Shown one piece after another: positions 1 to 8,741 of a stretch of 64,000 bases of DNA (the first letter of the stretch is position 1; each line of letters begins with the position of its first letter). The notes under the pieces were generated by a model. That model was not told the origin of the DNA, searched no databases, and saw nothing but the letters and a program-made list of their open reading frames with translations. This DNA comes from an uncultured Pseudomonadales bacterium (GTDB taxonomy: Bacteria > Pseudomonadota > Gammaproteobacteria > Pseudomonadales > Balneatricaceae), in the NCBI GenBank assembly GCA_937773555.1, contig CALJVT010000005.1:186001-250000 (forward strand), in the 5' to 3' direction. Position numbers and translations under genes: made by a program.

Positions 1-572
1 AGCTTCTGAAGTGGGCGTTCGGTGCTAACAACATACCCTTTTCTATCCCTAGTTGGGGTAACGGTATCATCTTCATGCATGATTACCTGCCATTCTTAGA
101 AGGATTTGTAGTGTATCCAAAGTGGCGCATGATATTAGTTGTGGTAGCCATTGTTACTGTATCAGCCGTATTCGCTCTATTGCACCTCACACGGTTTGGT
201 TTAGTAATTCGTGCAGGAATGCGCGATGCAGAAATGTTGCAATTCCTTGGGGTTAACATTAACCGCCGCTTTATGGTGGTGTTTGGCCTAGGTGCCATGA
301 TTGCAGGTATTGCTGGTGTATTCGGCGGCCCAGTAACTCAGGTATCACCAGAAGTAGGCATGCAATTACTTGTGCCCTCGTTCTTAATCGTAGTTATTGG
401 CGGCATGGGCTCCTTAGGTGGTGCTGTATTGGCCAGTATATTAATTGGTATGGCACAAAGTTTTACCGCACCTTATATCTACATTAATACCATTATTATT
501 TACCTAATCACCGTTATCATTTTATTGGTCCGCCCACGTGGTTTGTTAGGTGCCAAAGGAGTATTTGAATAA
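1..572 (+). CDS. livH: Branched-chain amino acid/amide ABC transporter permease LivH-type (5' partial)
   Basis: The frame is already open at the window edge (first full codon at base 3), so the N-terminus lies outside; 189 C-terminal residues are visible. They form four to five hydrophobic segments and contain the cytoplasmic loop GMRDAEMLQFLGVNI, the site where LivH-type inner-membrane permeases contact their ATPases. The protein would pair with LivM to form the channel of a HAAT-family importer. Its stop overlaps the livM start as TAATG, indicating translational coupling. Substrate is not shown by the sequence; amino acids, urea and short amides are all used by this family, and the binding-protein gene is not in the window. 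Confidence 0.85.
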   Translation, partial: LLKWAFGANNIPFSIPSWGNGIIFMHDYLPFLEGFVVYPKWRMILVVVAIVTVSAVFALLHLTRFGLVIRAGMRDAEMLQFLGVNINRRFMVVFGLGAMIAGIAGVFGGPVTQVSPEVGMQLLVPSFLIVVIGGMGSLGGAVLASILIGMAQSFTAPYIYINTIIIYLITVIILLVRPRGLLGAKGVFE

Positions 573-1546
573 TGACCACTCAAAATAACTTTTGGCAACA
601 CAACAGAACAGTGTTGATTTTCGCCTTGATCGCTTTAACAATGCCTTTTTGGTTCCCACTGATGGGGGGTTATTCAGGCTTAGATACGAAGATCATGATC
701 TTTTGTATTTTTGTTGTAGGTTTTGATATTTTGCTTGGCTTTACTGGTTATTTGTCGTTTGGACACGCAGCCTTTTTTGGTATTTCTGCTTACGTTACAG
801 GCATTATGTTAAAGAGTTTCTCTGACAACATTATTCCAGCCATATTGGTGGCTGTATTAGCCGCCACTGTCGTTGCAGTAATTATTGGCTTACTAACGTT
901 AAAAAGAACAGGTATTTACTTTTCTATTCTTACCTTAGCCTTTGCAGAAATGTTCGACTCTATGGCCATGTCTATGTTGCAAAAATGGACTGGTGGCGAA
1001 AACGGTTTAACCGGCATGCCTACGCCCATGTTGTTTAACTTAAAAATGCAGGGCGACACCGTATTTTACTTTGTGACACTTATGGCTATTTTATTATTTT
1101 ACTTGGCCAAACGTATTGAGCGCTCACCCGTAGGCTTAATGATGAAAGCGATCAAGTGCAACCAAACACGGTTGGAGTTTACCGGCATTAATGCCCGTAA
1201 ATACAAGTTATTAGCCTTCGTAATAAGTGCTGTTTATGCCGCCATCGCAGGTGCGTTGATGGTCGTTTATGAACCTTTTGTAGGCCACGAATTCCTTGGC
1301 TGGCATCAGTCTGGTGAAATCGTCATCATGTCTGTTATCGGCGGCGTAGGCACTCTGGTTGGGCCAATGTTAGGTGCAGGGTTCATGCTGTATTTTGAGA
1401 ACGTGTTGTCGGTAAACTTGGGAGAACAGTGGTTACTTGTTTTAGGTGCAATCTTTATGGCTGTTGTCATCTTTATGCCAGGTGGTTTTATGGAAGGCAT
1501 CGCCCGCCTCAAAAAACGTTATTTCACCACTGTTGATGGCGAATAA
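572..1546 (+). CDS. livM: Branched-chain amino acid/amide ABC transporter permease LivM-type
   Basis: A 324-residue inner-membrane protein with eight or more hydrophobic segments and the LivM hallmark GFTGYLSFGHAAFFG near residues 60-75. A second conserved loop near residues 205-220 (KCNQTRLEFTGINARKYK) is the ATPase contact. It is the second channel subunit beside LivH. It starts on the ATG that overlaps the livH stop and is followed after 11 bases by livG. Length is normal for the family. The last 20 residues are basic and cytoplasmic. Confidence 0.87.
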   Translation: MTTQNNFWQHNRTVLIFALIALTMPFWFPLMGGYSGLDTKIMIFCIFVVGFDILLGFTGYLSFGHAAFFGISAYVTGIMLKSFSDNIIPAILVAVLAATVVAVIIGLLTLKRTGIYFSILTLAFAEMFDSMAMSMLQKWTGGENGLTGMPTPMLFNLKMQGDTVFYFVTLMAILLFYLAKRIERSPVGLMMKAIKCNQTRLEFTGINARKYKLLAFVISAVYAAIAGALMVVYEPFVGHEFLGWHQSGEIVIMSVIGGVGTLVGPMLGAGFMLYFENVLSVNLGEQWLLVLGAIFMAVVIFMPGGFMEGIARLKKRYFTTVDGE

Positions 1547-1557
1547 GGAACTGAATC

Positions 1558-2310
1558 ATGGCTATATTAGATATACATCAAGTATCCTTAAGTTTTGGTG
1601 GTTTAAAAGCCTTACAAAACGTTAATTTAAAAATCGAAAAAGGCACTACACACGCTCTTATTGGGCCCAATGGTGCAGGCAAGTCAACCTTACTAAATGT
1701 GTTAACCGGCATGCTTAAGCCTGATGACGGTTCAGTAATGTTTGATGGCAAACCCTTGCTTAATGTTAACTCTTACGACATTAACCAACTGGGCATTGCT
1801 AAAGTATTCCAAACACCAGCAATTTTTCCAGAAATGACCGTGTTACAAAACGTAACTATTCCAGTGTTTGCTGCTAGAGATGGGTCCTTTAACCTAAATA
1901 TGTTTGAGGGCCGAAGCAAACAACGCCCTCTTATTGAGTTTGCAGAACAACAAATCTGTGAACTAGGGTTAGAAAATCACATGCACTCCATGGCAGGAAG
2001 CCTATCACGAGGCGATAAGCGTCGTTTGGAGATGGCAATTTGTTTGGCGAATAAGCCGCGCCTATTATTACTCGATGAACCCACCGCTGGAATGGCTCGC
2101 CATGAAACAGAGAAAACTATTGAGTTGCTGAAAAGTATGCAAGATGGCATCACTAAAGTAATTGTTGAGCATGACATGAACGTGGTCTTTTCATTGGCTG
2201 AAAAGATTTCTGTGCTCGCTCAAGGCCAAATTATTGCTGAAGGCTCTCCAGACGAAATTAAAGGCCACCCCAAAGTTATTGAAGCCTATCTTGGCGAAGC
2301 TCAAGTTTAA
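1558..2310 (+). CDS. livG: ABC transporter ATP-binding protein LivG-type
   Basis: 250 residues with Walker A GPNGAGKST (about residues 36-44), the signature LSRGDKRRLE and Walker B LLLLDEPTAG, followed by the H-loop IVEHDMNVV. It energises import through the LivH/LivM channel. The LSRGDKR form of the signature replaces the commoner LSGGQ and is shared by a subset of HAAT ATPases. An AAGGA ribosome site lies ahead of the ATG. Together with livF it forms the heterodimeric motor. Confidence 0.87.
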   Translation: MAILDIHQVSLSFGGLKALQNVNLKIEKGTTHALIGPNGAGKSTLLNVLTGMLKPDDGSVMFDGKPLLNVNSYDINQLGIAKVFQTPAIFPEMTVLQNVTIPVFAARDGSFNLNMFEGRSKQRPLIEFAEQQICELGLENHMHSMAGSLSRGDKRRLEMAICLANKPRLLLLDEPTAGMARHETEKTIELLKSMQDGITKVIVEHDMNVVFSLAEKISVLAQGQIIAEGSPDEIKGHPKVIEAYLGEAQV

Positions 2311-2332
2311 TAAGGTTATAAGGAAGCATACT

Positions 2333-3064
2333 ATGAACCAAAGTAAACCAGACGCGCCTCAGTCCTTCTTCTCTTGCAGGGAGCTTAACGCTTTTTATGG
2401 CGAAAGCTACGTAGTGCAGGGCGTATCTTTTGATATACCTGAAGGTGACATTGTGGCCTTACTTGGCCGCAACGGTGCAGGCAAAACCTCTACCCTTAGA
2501 GCTATAGCAAGGGCCGCACAACCGGCTGTTAGCAGTGGTGAAATTTGGCTAAACGGCCAACCTTTGCACACCATGAAAGCCTTTGAAGCAGCACGTGTAG
2601 GTGTGCAGCTAGTGTGTGAAGATCGACGCATCATTCCAGGTGTTACGGTAGAAGAAAACTTAATCTTAGCCCAGATTGCCCAACCACTGGGCTGGCCTCT
2701 GGAAAAGATTTACGGGTATTTCCCCAAACTAGAGGAAAGGCGTAAGCAGGAAGCGTCCTCTCTGTCTGGTGGTGAACAGCAGATGCTAGCGCTTGCTCGT
2801 GCTTTGGCGCGAGATGTAAAACTACTGCTGCTGGATGAGCCTTATGAAGGTTTAGCACCTGTCATCGTGCAAGAAATTGAACGCATGCTCAAAGAAGTTA
2901 AATCTATGGGCATTACCACTATTATCGTTGAACAAAATGCTGTGGCAGCTCTCAAATTGGCTGACCATGCCATTATCATCGATACAGGCGAAATTGTGTT
3001 CACTGGCACAGCTCAGGAAGTGCTTGACAACAAAGCACTCCGTGAAGAGTACCTAGCGGTTTAA
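2333..3064 (+). CDS. livF: ABC transporter ATP-binding protein LivF-type
   Basis: 243 residues: Walker A GRNGAGKTS, Q-loop region VCEDRRIIPGVTVEENL, signature LSGGEQQMLALARAL, Walker B LLLLDEPYEGLAP and H-loop IIVEQNA. The frame is open further upstream to 2234, inside livG, but the ATG at 2333 is chosen because AAGGAAG stands just before it and the protein then aligns with the usual LivF N-terminus. The DEPYEGLAP form, with Tyr in place of the usual Thr, is a mild variation. It is the last gene of the operon and a hairpin terminator follows. Confidence 0.87.
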   Translation: MNQSKPDAPQSFFSCRELNAFYGESYVVQGVSFDIPEGDIVALLGRNGAGKTSTLRAIARAAQPAVSSGEIWLNGQPLHTMKAFEAARVGVQLVCEDRRIIPGVTVEENLILAQIAQPLGWPLEKIYGYFPKLEERRKQEASSLSGGEQQMLALARALARDVKLLLLDEPYEGLAPVIVQEIERMLKEVKSMGITTIIVEQNAVAALKLADHAIIIDTGEIVFTGTAQEVLDNKALREEYLAV

Positions 3065-3082
3065 TAACCAGCTGCCAATGCA

Positions 3083-3154
3083 AGGAATGAGGGAACGTTA
3101 TTACTCCCCCCTCATTCCTTATTTATTAAAGCCAATAAAATTATTGGCTTTTTT
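3083..3154 (+). terminator. Rho-independent terminator pair after livF
   Basis: Two hairpins follow the livF stop. The first pairs GGAATGAGGG (from 3083) with CCCTCATTCC (up to about 3118). The second, AAGCCAATAA/TTATTGGCTT at 3129-3150, runs straight into a T tract (3149-3154) and is the classic terminator. They separate the liv operon from the convergent phosphatase gene. Confidence 0.8.
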
Positions 3155-3197
3155 GTCTATTTAGCCACGCAAAGTTGTTGTATAAATTACCCAGCTA

Positions 3198-4115
3198 TTA
3201 AGTGTCAGGCTGCAACGCTCGTAACAGTACTCCCTCGCGCAAAGCCCCAGAAGAAAAATAAATCCGATCTAATTTTAAGCTCAGCATAATGCCTTTAAGT
3301 ATGGCATAACCTGCTGGCAGCACTTCGCCTCTGTCTGCTCGCAAACCCTCTATATAAATATCATCCAGATGGTCAAAGGCTAATAGCTGCTGTTCAATTT
3401 TAGCCATTGAAGCCAAATCTAAATAAGGCATATTGTTCTCTTCCAAAGCACTCAGCGCGGCTAATGCTTTTAATGTCCCCGAGGAACCAATACACACTTC
3501 CCAACCATCCCAAAGGTCACTTAAAGACGATTGCTCAATGATGTTTTGGGCTGCTTCAACTGCATTTTGTATGTAGCGCTGTTTAATTTTTCGTTGCCCA
3601 AAAAATTGGCGACTAAAAGCAACACAACCCATAGGGAAGCTCTGCAAACGTTGAGGATAATGTTGACCTAATATCAGTTCTGTACTGCCACCACCAATGT
3701 CAATTACCAATTTATTAAGCTTCTGGGAGTGTGTATCAACCCATTCACCCACCACACCAGAAAAGATTAATGACGCTTCTTCTTCTCCGGTAAGTATGCG
3801 TATTGGTACACCCAATATGGCCTGCGCTGTATTGATAAACTCAGCACTATTTTTTGCCACTCTTAATGTATTAGTAGCAACCACATGACGATTATTGATC
3901 GCAACCTCTGATAATTTAGGGGCCAAACGCTGTAAACAATCTAACCCCCTATCCATGGCCTCTTGGCTAAGGAAACCCTCGTCGTTAAGACCTGCAGCCA
4001 ACTGAACTTTTTCACCAGCCCTACTAACAACACGATAGGGAGGCTCACACGTGTCCACTAAAGTGACATGAAAGCTGTTAGAACCAAGGTCAATGGCGGC
4101 AACTAAGTAGGTCAA
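3198..4115 (-). CDS. Ppx/GppA-family phosphatase (exopolyphosphatase-like)
   Basis: 305 residues with the N-terminal actin-like ATPase fold motif AAIDLGSNSFHV and the second phosphate-binding loop VIDIGGGSTELIL near residues 136-150. This is the Ppx/GppA domain, which hydrolyses terminal phosphate from polyphosphate or the 5' phosphate of pppGpp. At about 300 residues it has only the catalytic domain and lacks the C-terminal HD-like and helical domains of E. coli Ppx and GppA (about 500 residues), so the substrate cannot be decided. It is transcribed divergently from amt. Confidence 0.85.
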   Translation of the reverse strand: MTYLVAAIDLGSNSFHVTLVDTCEPPYRVVSRAGEKVQLAAGLNDEGFLSQEAMDRGLDCLQRLAPKLSEVAINNRHVVATNTLRVAKNSAEFINTAQAILGVPIRILTGEEEASLIFSGVVGEWVDTHSQKLNKLVIDIGGGSTELILGQHYPQRLQSFPMGCVAFSRQFFGQRKIKQRYIQNAVEAAQNIIEQSSLSDLWDGWEVCIGSSGTLKALAALSALEENNMPYLDLASMAKIEQQLLAFDHLDDIYIEGLRADRGEVLPAGYAILKGIMLSLKLDRIYFSSGALREGVLLRALQPDT

Positions 4116-4227
4116 TGTGCGTAATCCAAAAATACAGATTTATCAGTGTATCAAACAAAGCTTAATAGGCCAATTGTGACTGCATTTCTCAATAACAGCG
4201 TTAACTATACTGACACTCATTGTGTTC

Positions 4228-4242
4228 GCTCCATATTAGTGC
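4228..4242. promoter_or_regulatory. Possible NtrC-binding site 2 upstream of amt
   Basis: GCTCCATATTAGTGC resembles the NtrC dyad GCAC-N5-TGGTGC with two mismatches. Its centre lies about 140 bp before the start predicted from the sigma-54 promoter, a usual enhancer distance. Weaker than the site at 4268-4285. Confidence 0.45.
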
Positions 4243-4267
4243 AAACACACTTTAAACCTATTTTAAA

Positions 4268-4285
4268 CGCACCATAAATGGTGCG
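4268..4285. promoter_or_regulatory. Probable NtrC-binding site 1 upstream of amt
   Basis: CGCACCATAAATGGTGCG has perfect 8-bp arms around a 2-bp centre and contains GCACC...TGGTGC, the NtrC enhancer pattern (one base longer in the spacer than the enteric consensus). It lies about 100 bp before the predicted transcription start of amt. Confidence 0.6.
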
Positions 4286-4349
4286 TACGGTTTTATTAAA
4301 TAGCTTAAATAAATACGTATCTTACTGTTTTTTATGGGATTTATTAGCT

Positions 4350-4365
4350 TGGCACGATAATCGCA
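4350..4365 (+). promoter_or_regulatory. Sigma-54 promoter of amt
   Basis: TGGCACG-ATAA-TCGCA matches the sigma-54 consensus TGGCACG-N4-TTGCW at every defined position except one (T to C in the -12 element). GG and GC are correctly spaced. The predicted start, near 4375, leaves a leader of about 30 bases before the amt ATG. With the NtrC-like dyads upstream, this indicates nitrogen-limitation control. Confidence 0.72.
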
Positions 4366-4405
4366 ATAGTGAGCTGAGTAATCACAACAACTTACCGAGA
4401 TCCCC

Positions 4406-5665
4406 ATGGAAAATAACTTATATGAACTCCAGTTTGCCCTGGATACTTTTTACTTTTTAATTTGTGGCGCTTTAGTCATGTGGATGGCTGCCGGTTTCGC
4501 TATGTTAGAAGCTGGGCTGGTGCGCAGCAAAAACACAACAGAAATCCTGACCAAAAACTTTGCTCTATTTTCCATTGCTTGTGTCATGTACCTAGTAGTG
4601 GGTTATCAAATTATGTATGGCGGTGGTTGGCTTTTAAGTGGTATTGAGACCATTGATACCGATCAAGTATTAGCCGACTCGGCCGCAGAAGGATTTGGTG
4701 GTGGCTCAGTCTACTCTGCTGCATCAGACTTCTTCTTTCAAGTTGTATTTGTCGCAACAGCCATGTCCATTGTGTCTGGCGCTGTAGCAGAGCGGATGAA
4801 ACTATGGTCATTTTTAGCCTTTACCGTAGTAATGACTGGGTTCATCTACCCCATGGAAGGCGCATGGACTTGGAATGGTGAAGACGTATTTGGCTGGTAT
4901 AACCTTGGCGAACTCGGTTTTTCAGACTTTGCAGGCTCAGGCATTGTGCACATGGCAGGCGCTGCTGCTGCTTTATCTGGCGTGCTTCTGCTTGGTGCAC
5001 GAAAAGGCAAGTATGGCGCCAACGGACAAATTAAAGCTATCCCCGGGGCTAACCTACCCATGGCTACTTTAGGAACCTTTATCCTATGGATGGGGTGGTT
5101 TGGCTTTAATGGTGGTTCCGTTCTTAAGCTCGGTGATATTAACTCAGCTCACTCGGTTGCTATGGTGTTTCTTAACACCAACGCTGCCGCCGCTGGTGGT
5201 GCGATCGCTGCACTGGTACTCGCCCGCATTAAGTTTGGCAAAGCCGATCTTACCATGATGCTTAACGGTGCTTTAGCTGGATTAGTAACCATTACCGCCG
5301 AACCTTCTACCCCCACTGCACTAGAAGCCAGTCTTTTTGGTGCCCTAGGTGGCGTACTCGTAGTATTTAGTATTCTGGCCTTGGATAAACTCAAATTAGA
5401 CGACCCTGTCGGTGCAATTTCGGTGCATGGTAGTGCTGGTTTGCTGGGTCTTATGCTAGTACCTGTAACCAACTCAGGTGCCACCTTTATGGGACAAATC
5501 ATCGGTGCAGCTACCATTTTTGTTTGGGTATTCGGCGTCAGCTTTGTGGTGTGGTTTGTCATCAAAAAACTAATGGGCATTCGAGTTACAGATGAAGAAG
5601 AAGACAAAGGTGTAGACATTATTGAGTGTGGTATGGAAGCCTACCCAGAGTTCACTAGCCGATAA
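4406..5665 (+). CDS. amt: Ammonium transporter Amt
   Basis: 419 residues with eleven or so membrane segments. The family signature DFAGSGIVHMAGAAAAL carries the first pore histidine and SVHGSAGLLG carries the second, so the conducting twin-His motif is intact. The C-terminal tail ends ECGMEAYPEF, a form common among marine and cyanobacterial Amt proteins, and is the part that normally docks the PII protein GlnK. No glnK/glnB gene is next to it, which is unusual since the two are often paired. The last 15 codons are repeated 6.2 kb downstream (see 11860). Expression is probably sigma-54/NtrC dependent. Confidence 0.93.
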   Translation: MENNLYELQFALDTFYFLICGALVMWMAAGFAMLEAGLVRSKNTTEILTKNFALFSIACVMYLVVGYQIMYGGGWLLSGIETIDTDQVLADSAAEGFGGGSVYSAASDFFFQVVFVATAMSIVSGAVAERMKLWSFLAFTVVMTGFIYPMEGAWTWNGEDVFGWYNLGELGFSDFAGSGIVHMAGAAAALSGVLLLGARKGKYGANGQIKAIPGANLPMATLGTFILWMGWFGFNGGSVLKLGDINSAHSVAMVFLNTNAAAAGGAIAALVLARIKFGKADLTMMLNGALAGLVTITAEPSTPTALEASLFGALGGVLVVFSILALDKLKLDDPVGAISVHGSAGLLGLMLVPVTNSGATFMGQIIGAATIFVWVFGVSFVVWFVIKKLMGIRVTDEEEDKGVDIIECGMEAYPEFTSR

Positions 5666-5726
5666 TTAACATTTATTATCACTCCTTGACCAAGGCCTAT
5701 TCGTATTGCGAGTAGGCCTTTTTTTT
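5619..5726 (+). repeat. Direct repeat, copy 1: amt 3' end plus terminator
   Basis: Bases 5619-5719 recur at 11860-11960 with six mismatches and no gap in 101 bp, ending in T tracts of eight (here) and five. The repeat holds the last 15 codons of amt, the 3' untranslated stretch and the terminator. The single mismatch inside the coding part is a silent GGT/GGC change; the other five lie after the stop codon. Confidence 0.95.
5692..5726 (+). terminator. Terminator of amt
   Basis: AAGGCCTATTCG...CGAGTAGGCCTT forms a 12-position stem (one mismatch) with a short loop and is followed by a run of T. It is duplicated at 11933-11964. Confidence 0.88.
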
Positions 5727-5893
5727 GCTGAGACTTTAATGCTTACCTAATATCAATTTAACCCTTCCCTTCACTTCCCATCAGTTCCCGTATTATTGCC
5801 AGCGCCACTGCGTCTATTAAAGCCTTCCTTTTTTAATTCTGCTAATTTTTTACCCTTTAAATACTTTATGTTAAAAACCGTGGGGTAAAAGCC

Positions 5894-6005
5894 ATGCCTA
5901 GAACTATTTTATTGTTTCAAAAAAAATTTTAGTTCTACATTCTTTAGGCATTAAAATATAGAAACTATAGTTGCATAAATATAATTTATTGATACAATAG
6001 TTGCA
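5894..6005. promoter_or_regulatory. Control region of the RpiR-ABC operon with nested inverted and phased direct repeats
   Basis: Two nested inverted pairs are present: ATGCCTA (5894) with TAGGCAT (5945-5951), and TAGAACTA (5899-5906) with TAGTTCTA (5930-5937). Downstream, GAAACTATAGTTGCA (5961-5975) and GATACAATAGTTGCA (5991-6005) are direct repeats exactly 30 bp apart, about three helical turns. They end 18 bp before the regulator start. These are likely operator sites of the RpiR-type protein encoded next to them; the assignment is inference. Confidence 0.5.
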
Positions 6006-6023
6006 ATAACAGAGAAAAACTTA

Positions 6024-6902
6024 ATGAAAAATAACCCGCCCCTTTCATTTAAAGAGACTGTCGAAAGTTATCATGGCCGATTGACTGGTTCAGACCGCGC
6101 CATTTTATCGATATTAATGAACGAACCTAGAGCTGCTGTATTTTTGTCAGTCGCTCAAATGGCTGACAAAGCTGAAGTTAATAAATCCACTGTAGTGCGA
6201 TTTGCACACAAGCTTGGCTTTGAGGGCTACCCTGAGCTCAGGGCACAAATTAGATCTGAGATTCATCCGGAAACCAGTTTAGACAAACGCAGTCAACAAC
6301 GCTTAGAGTCGATAGAACAAGGCTCCAATTTAACCAGCTTAATCGAAAGCGAAATAGCAGCGTTAAATGCGATCTCTGAATCACTGTCCCAGACGCAGAT
6401 TGATCAAGCAGCGGACCATTTGGTTAACGCCCACACCATTTACTTGATCGGTCGAGGCAGCGCTGGCCCTCTGATCATGCATTTAGACCGCCGTTTACGT
6501 CGCATTGGCTATCAGACTAATGTTGCTCTTAACCTACAGCGACGGGATATGGCAGAGAAGTTTATGAGACTTTGTAAAGATGATGCTGTCATTTTCTTTG
6601 CATTTCAGGCTCCTGATTCAATGCCAACTGGCTACAAAGGGTTAATTACCCACACCCAAGCCATTGGCGCTAAGTCAATATTAATTAGTGACTCAACAGG
6701 GCCTACGATTCAGCCTAGGCCCAATATTTCCCTATCAGTGAGCCGCCCTGACGAAGGCGTAATGCAGTTGCGCACTGGGCCCATTACTGTGTGTGAGGCT
6801 CTGGCCATGACTTTAGCCCATAAAAATCCTAAACAAGCCGTTAAAAGCCTCGAAGAATTAGAACACCTGAGGGATAACCTACTCAATAATAAAGGTAATT
6901 AA
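6024..6902 (+). CDS. RpiR-family transcriptional regulator (HTH plus SIS domain)
   Basis: 292 residues. Residues 1-80 form the RpiR helix-turn-helix (VAQMADKAEVNKSTVVRFAHKLGF), residues 125-260 a SIS domain (HTIYLIGRGSAGPL), which in this family binds sugar phosphates or amino-sugar phosphates. It is first in an operon; its TAA overlaps the permease ATG as TAATG. It probably controls the transporter genes after it, using the repeats upstream. Its presence suggests the imported compound is a phosphorylated sugar or is converted to one, which is inference. Confidence 0.85.
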   Translation: MKNNPPLSFKETVESYHGRLTGSDRAILSILMNEPRAAVFLSVAQMADKAEVNKSTVVRFAHKLGFEGYPELRAQIRSEIHPETSLDKRSQQRLESIEQGSNLTSLIESEIAALNAISESLSQTQIDQAADHLVNAHTIYLIGRGSAGPLIMHLDRRLRRIGYQTNVALNLQRRDMAEKFMRLCKDDAVIFFAFQAPDSMPTGYKGLITHTQAIGAKSILISDSTGPTIQPRPNISLSVSRPDEGVMQLRTGPITVCEALAMTLAHKNPKQAVKSLEELEHLRDNLLNNKGN

Positions 6903-8725
6903 TGCTCAAATTTTTTGATTCATCACTAACGGGGTCAGGTAAGTTTCATAAAGCGATCACTGATCCAGTTAATCTTGTCATGCTAATTCTGCTGGTTATT
7001 CTGGCTTATTTAGTTATCTGGCCTTTTATACAGTTGTTAATCGAAACACTCACTTGGGGTGATCGAGACCGTCGCATTTCTCCTGACGCAGTGCCGGGCA
7101 AATTCACCTCGTTTTATTGGCAACAAGCCACCTCGGGCCCCTTGTCGCGTAAAATGCTCTATGGACCCTTGCTTAACACACTCATTACGGGTGTCACGGC
7201 AACCATAATGGCGCTTTTGGCCGGCGGTGTTTTGGCGTGGTGTGTGGTGCGTTCAGATATGCCAGGCAAACGTTGGCTGCAGCCTGTATTAACATTACCC
7301 TATATTGTTCCATCGTTCGCTATTGCCTTAGCTTGGGAGGCTGTTTTTCGAAGCCCTAAGGTAGGTGGGCAACCAGGCATATACGAAGCCCTCTTAGGAG
7401 TAGGACCACCAGAATGGCTTTCATATGGAGCCTTTCCCATCTCTATCACCTTGGCAATTCATTATTTTCCATTTGCATACCTATTGGTTGCAGGTGCCCT
7501 TGCAACCATTGACTCACAGATGGAAGAAAGTGCCCTAATTTCTGGAGCTGGGCGACTAATGACCCTGCGCCGCATTACATTTCCAGTAGTTGCTCCAGCC
7601 TTTTTAGCAGCGCTCATTTTAACTTTTGGAAAAACTATTGGCCAATTTGCACTACCTTTTATTCTAGGGGCCCCAGCGCAGTTTCATACCGTAGCCACTA
7701 TGGTTTATGCCAATTTAACATTAGGTTTAGACGCCTTGGCTTTTGTGCTGGCAATTGTATTAATTGGTATGTCATTAATATCCATTTGGCTTTCTAATCG
7801 CTTTGTAGGTAATAAAACGCGCCGCTTTGAAACCATCAGTGGTAAGGGTTTTCGCAGCCGAGAGATTGCTTTGGGGGGATGGCGCTGGCCCATTTTCATC
7901 GCAGTGGCATTATTTGCTTTCGTAGTAGGCATTTTGCCGCTTATTCTTCTGGGTGTGCAGTCAATCATGCTAATTGATGGCTTTTACGGTTTAGAAAACC
8001 TAACTAAACATTTTTGGGTTGGACGATCAAATCCTGACATTGCCTTTGGTGAACCTGGCGTTTTACACAATAATATTATTTTAGGTGCGACTTGGAACAC
8101 CCTTAAGCTGGCGTTTATTTCTGCAATCATTGCTTCTGTCATTGGCTTAGTCATTGCCTATATAACAGTGCGGCGTGCTCACAACCCACTGGCACGTGCA
8201 CTTGATCAAATTGCTTTTATTCCATTTTTATTCCCAACTATCGCCTTTGGGGCCATGTATCTCACGCTGTTTGCTGAGCCCGTAGGACCGATTCCTGCGC
8301 TTTATGGCACCTTTACCTTACTTGTCATTATATCTGTAGTTAGCCGGCTACCCTACTCTGTAAAGACCGGTGTTACTGCTGTAACCCAAATAGGCCAAGA
8401 ACTTGAAGAGGCTGCTGAGTTGGCGGGAGCGAGCTGGGTGATGCGTTTCCGACGCATAATTATGCCGCTGTCAAGCTCAGGGGTTTTGTCAGGCATGATG
8501 GTTAGTTTTGTTGGCGTGATGCGAGAACTCTCACTTATCGTTTTATTGATTACCCCTTCAACCCGAGTTTTGATGACTGTTGGTTTTGGCTATGCCGAAG
8601 AAGGTCTCACCCAATTGTCTAATGCATTGGTATTAATCGTTGCTGTATTAACCATTATTGGCGAACTCATTCTGATGTGGATAGGAAAAGGCAAGATGGC
8701 CCGTTTACGCGAAAAACAATCCTAA
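6902..8725 (+). CDS. ABC transporter permease, Fe(III)/sugar-phosphate (AfuB/FbpB) type, two fused domains
   Basis: 607 residues holding two binding-protein-dependent permease domains in one chain, as in FbpB/AfuB. The EAA loops are visible in each half: EESALISGAGRLMTLRRITFP and EEAAELAGASWVMRFRRIIMP. About twelve membrane segments are expected. Members of this group were long called iron permeases, but AfuABC of Actinobacillus imports hexose phosphates and close relatives import phosphonates. The RpiR neighbour favours a phosphorylated organic substrate over iron. Translationally coupled to the regulator. Confidence 0.85.
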   Translation: MLKFFDSSLTGSGKFHKAITDPVNLVMLILLVILAYLVIWPFIQLLIETLTWGDRDRRISPDAVPGKFTSFYWQQATSGPLSRKMLYGPLLNTLITGVTATIMALLAGGVLAWCVVRSDMPGKRWLQPVLTLPYIVPSFAIALAWEAVFRSPKVGGQPGIYEALLGVGPPEWLSYGAFPISITLAIHYFPFAYLLVAGALATIDSQMEESALISGAGRLMTLRRITFPVVAPAFLAALILTFGKTIGQFALPFILGAPAQFHTVATMVYANLTLGLDALAFVLAIVLIGMSLISIWLSNRFVGNKTRRFETISGKGFRSREIALGGWRWPIFIAVALFAFVVGILPLILLGVQSIMLIDGFYGLENLTKHFWVGRSNPDIAFGEPGVLHNNIILGATWNTLKLAFISAIIASVIGLVIAYITVRRAHNPLARALDQIAFIPFLFPTIAFGAMYLTLFAEPVGPIPALYGTFTLLVIISVVSRLPYSVKTGVTAVTQIGQELEEAAELAGASWVMRFRRIIMPLSSSGVLSGMMVSFVGVMRELSLIVLLITPSTRVLMTVGFGYAEEGLTQLSNALVLIVAVLTIIGELILMWIGKGKMARLREKQS

Positions 8726-8741
8726 GGAGGAATACCTTTTA

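Noticed and set aside
4278-4460. 60-codon reading frame overlapping the amt promoter and start
   Set aside because: It spans the sigma-54 promoter, has no ribosome site and no recognisable motif.
5149-5619. 156-codon minus-strand reading frame inside amt
   Set aside because: Antisense shadow of a conserved membrane protein gene; low-complexity Ser/Thr/Pro-rich translation.
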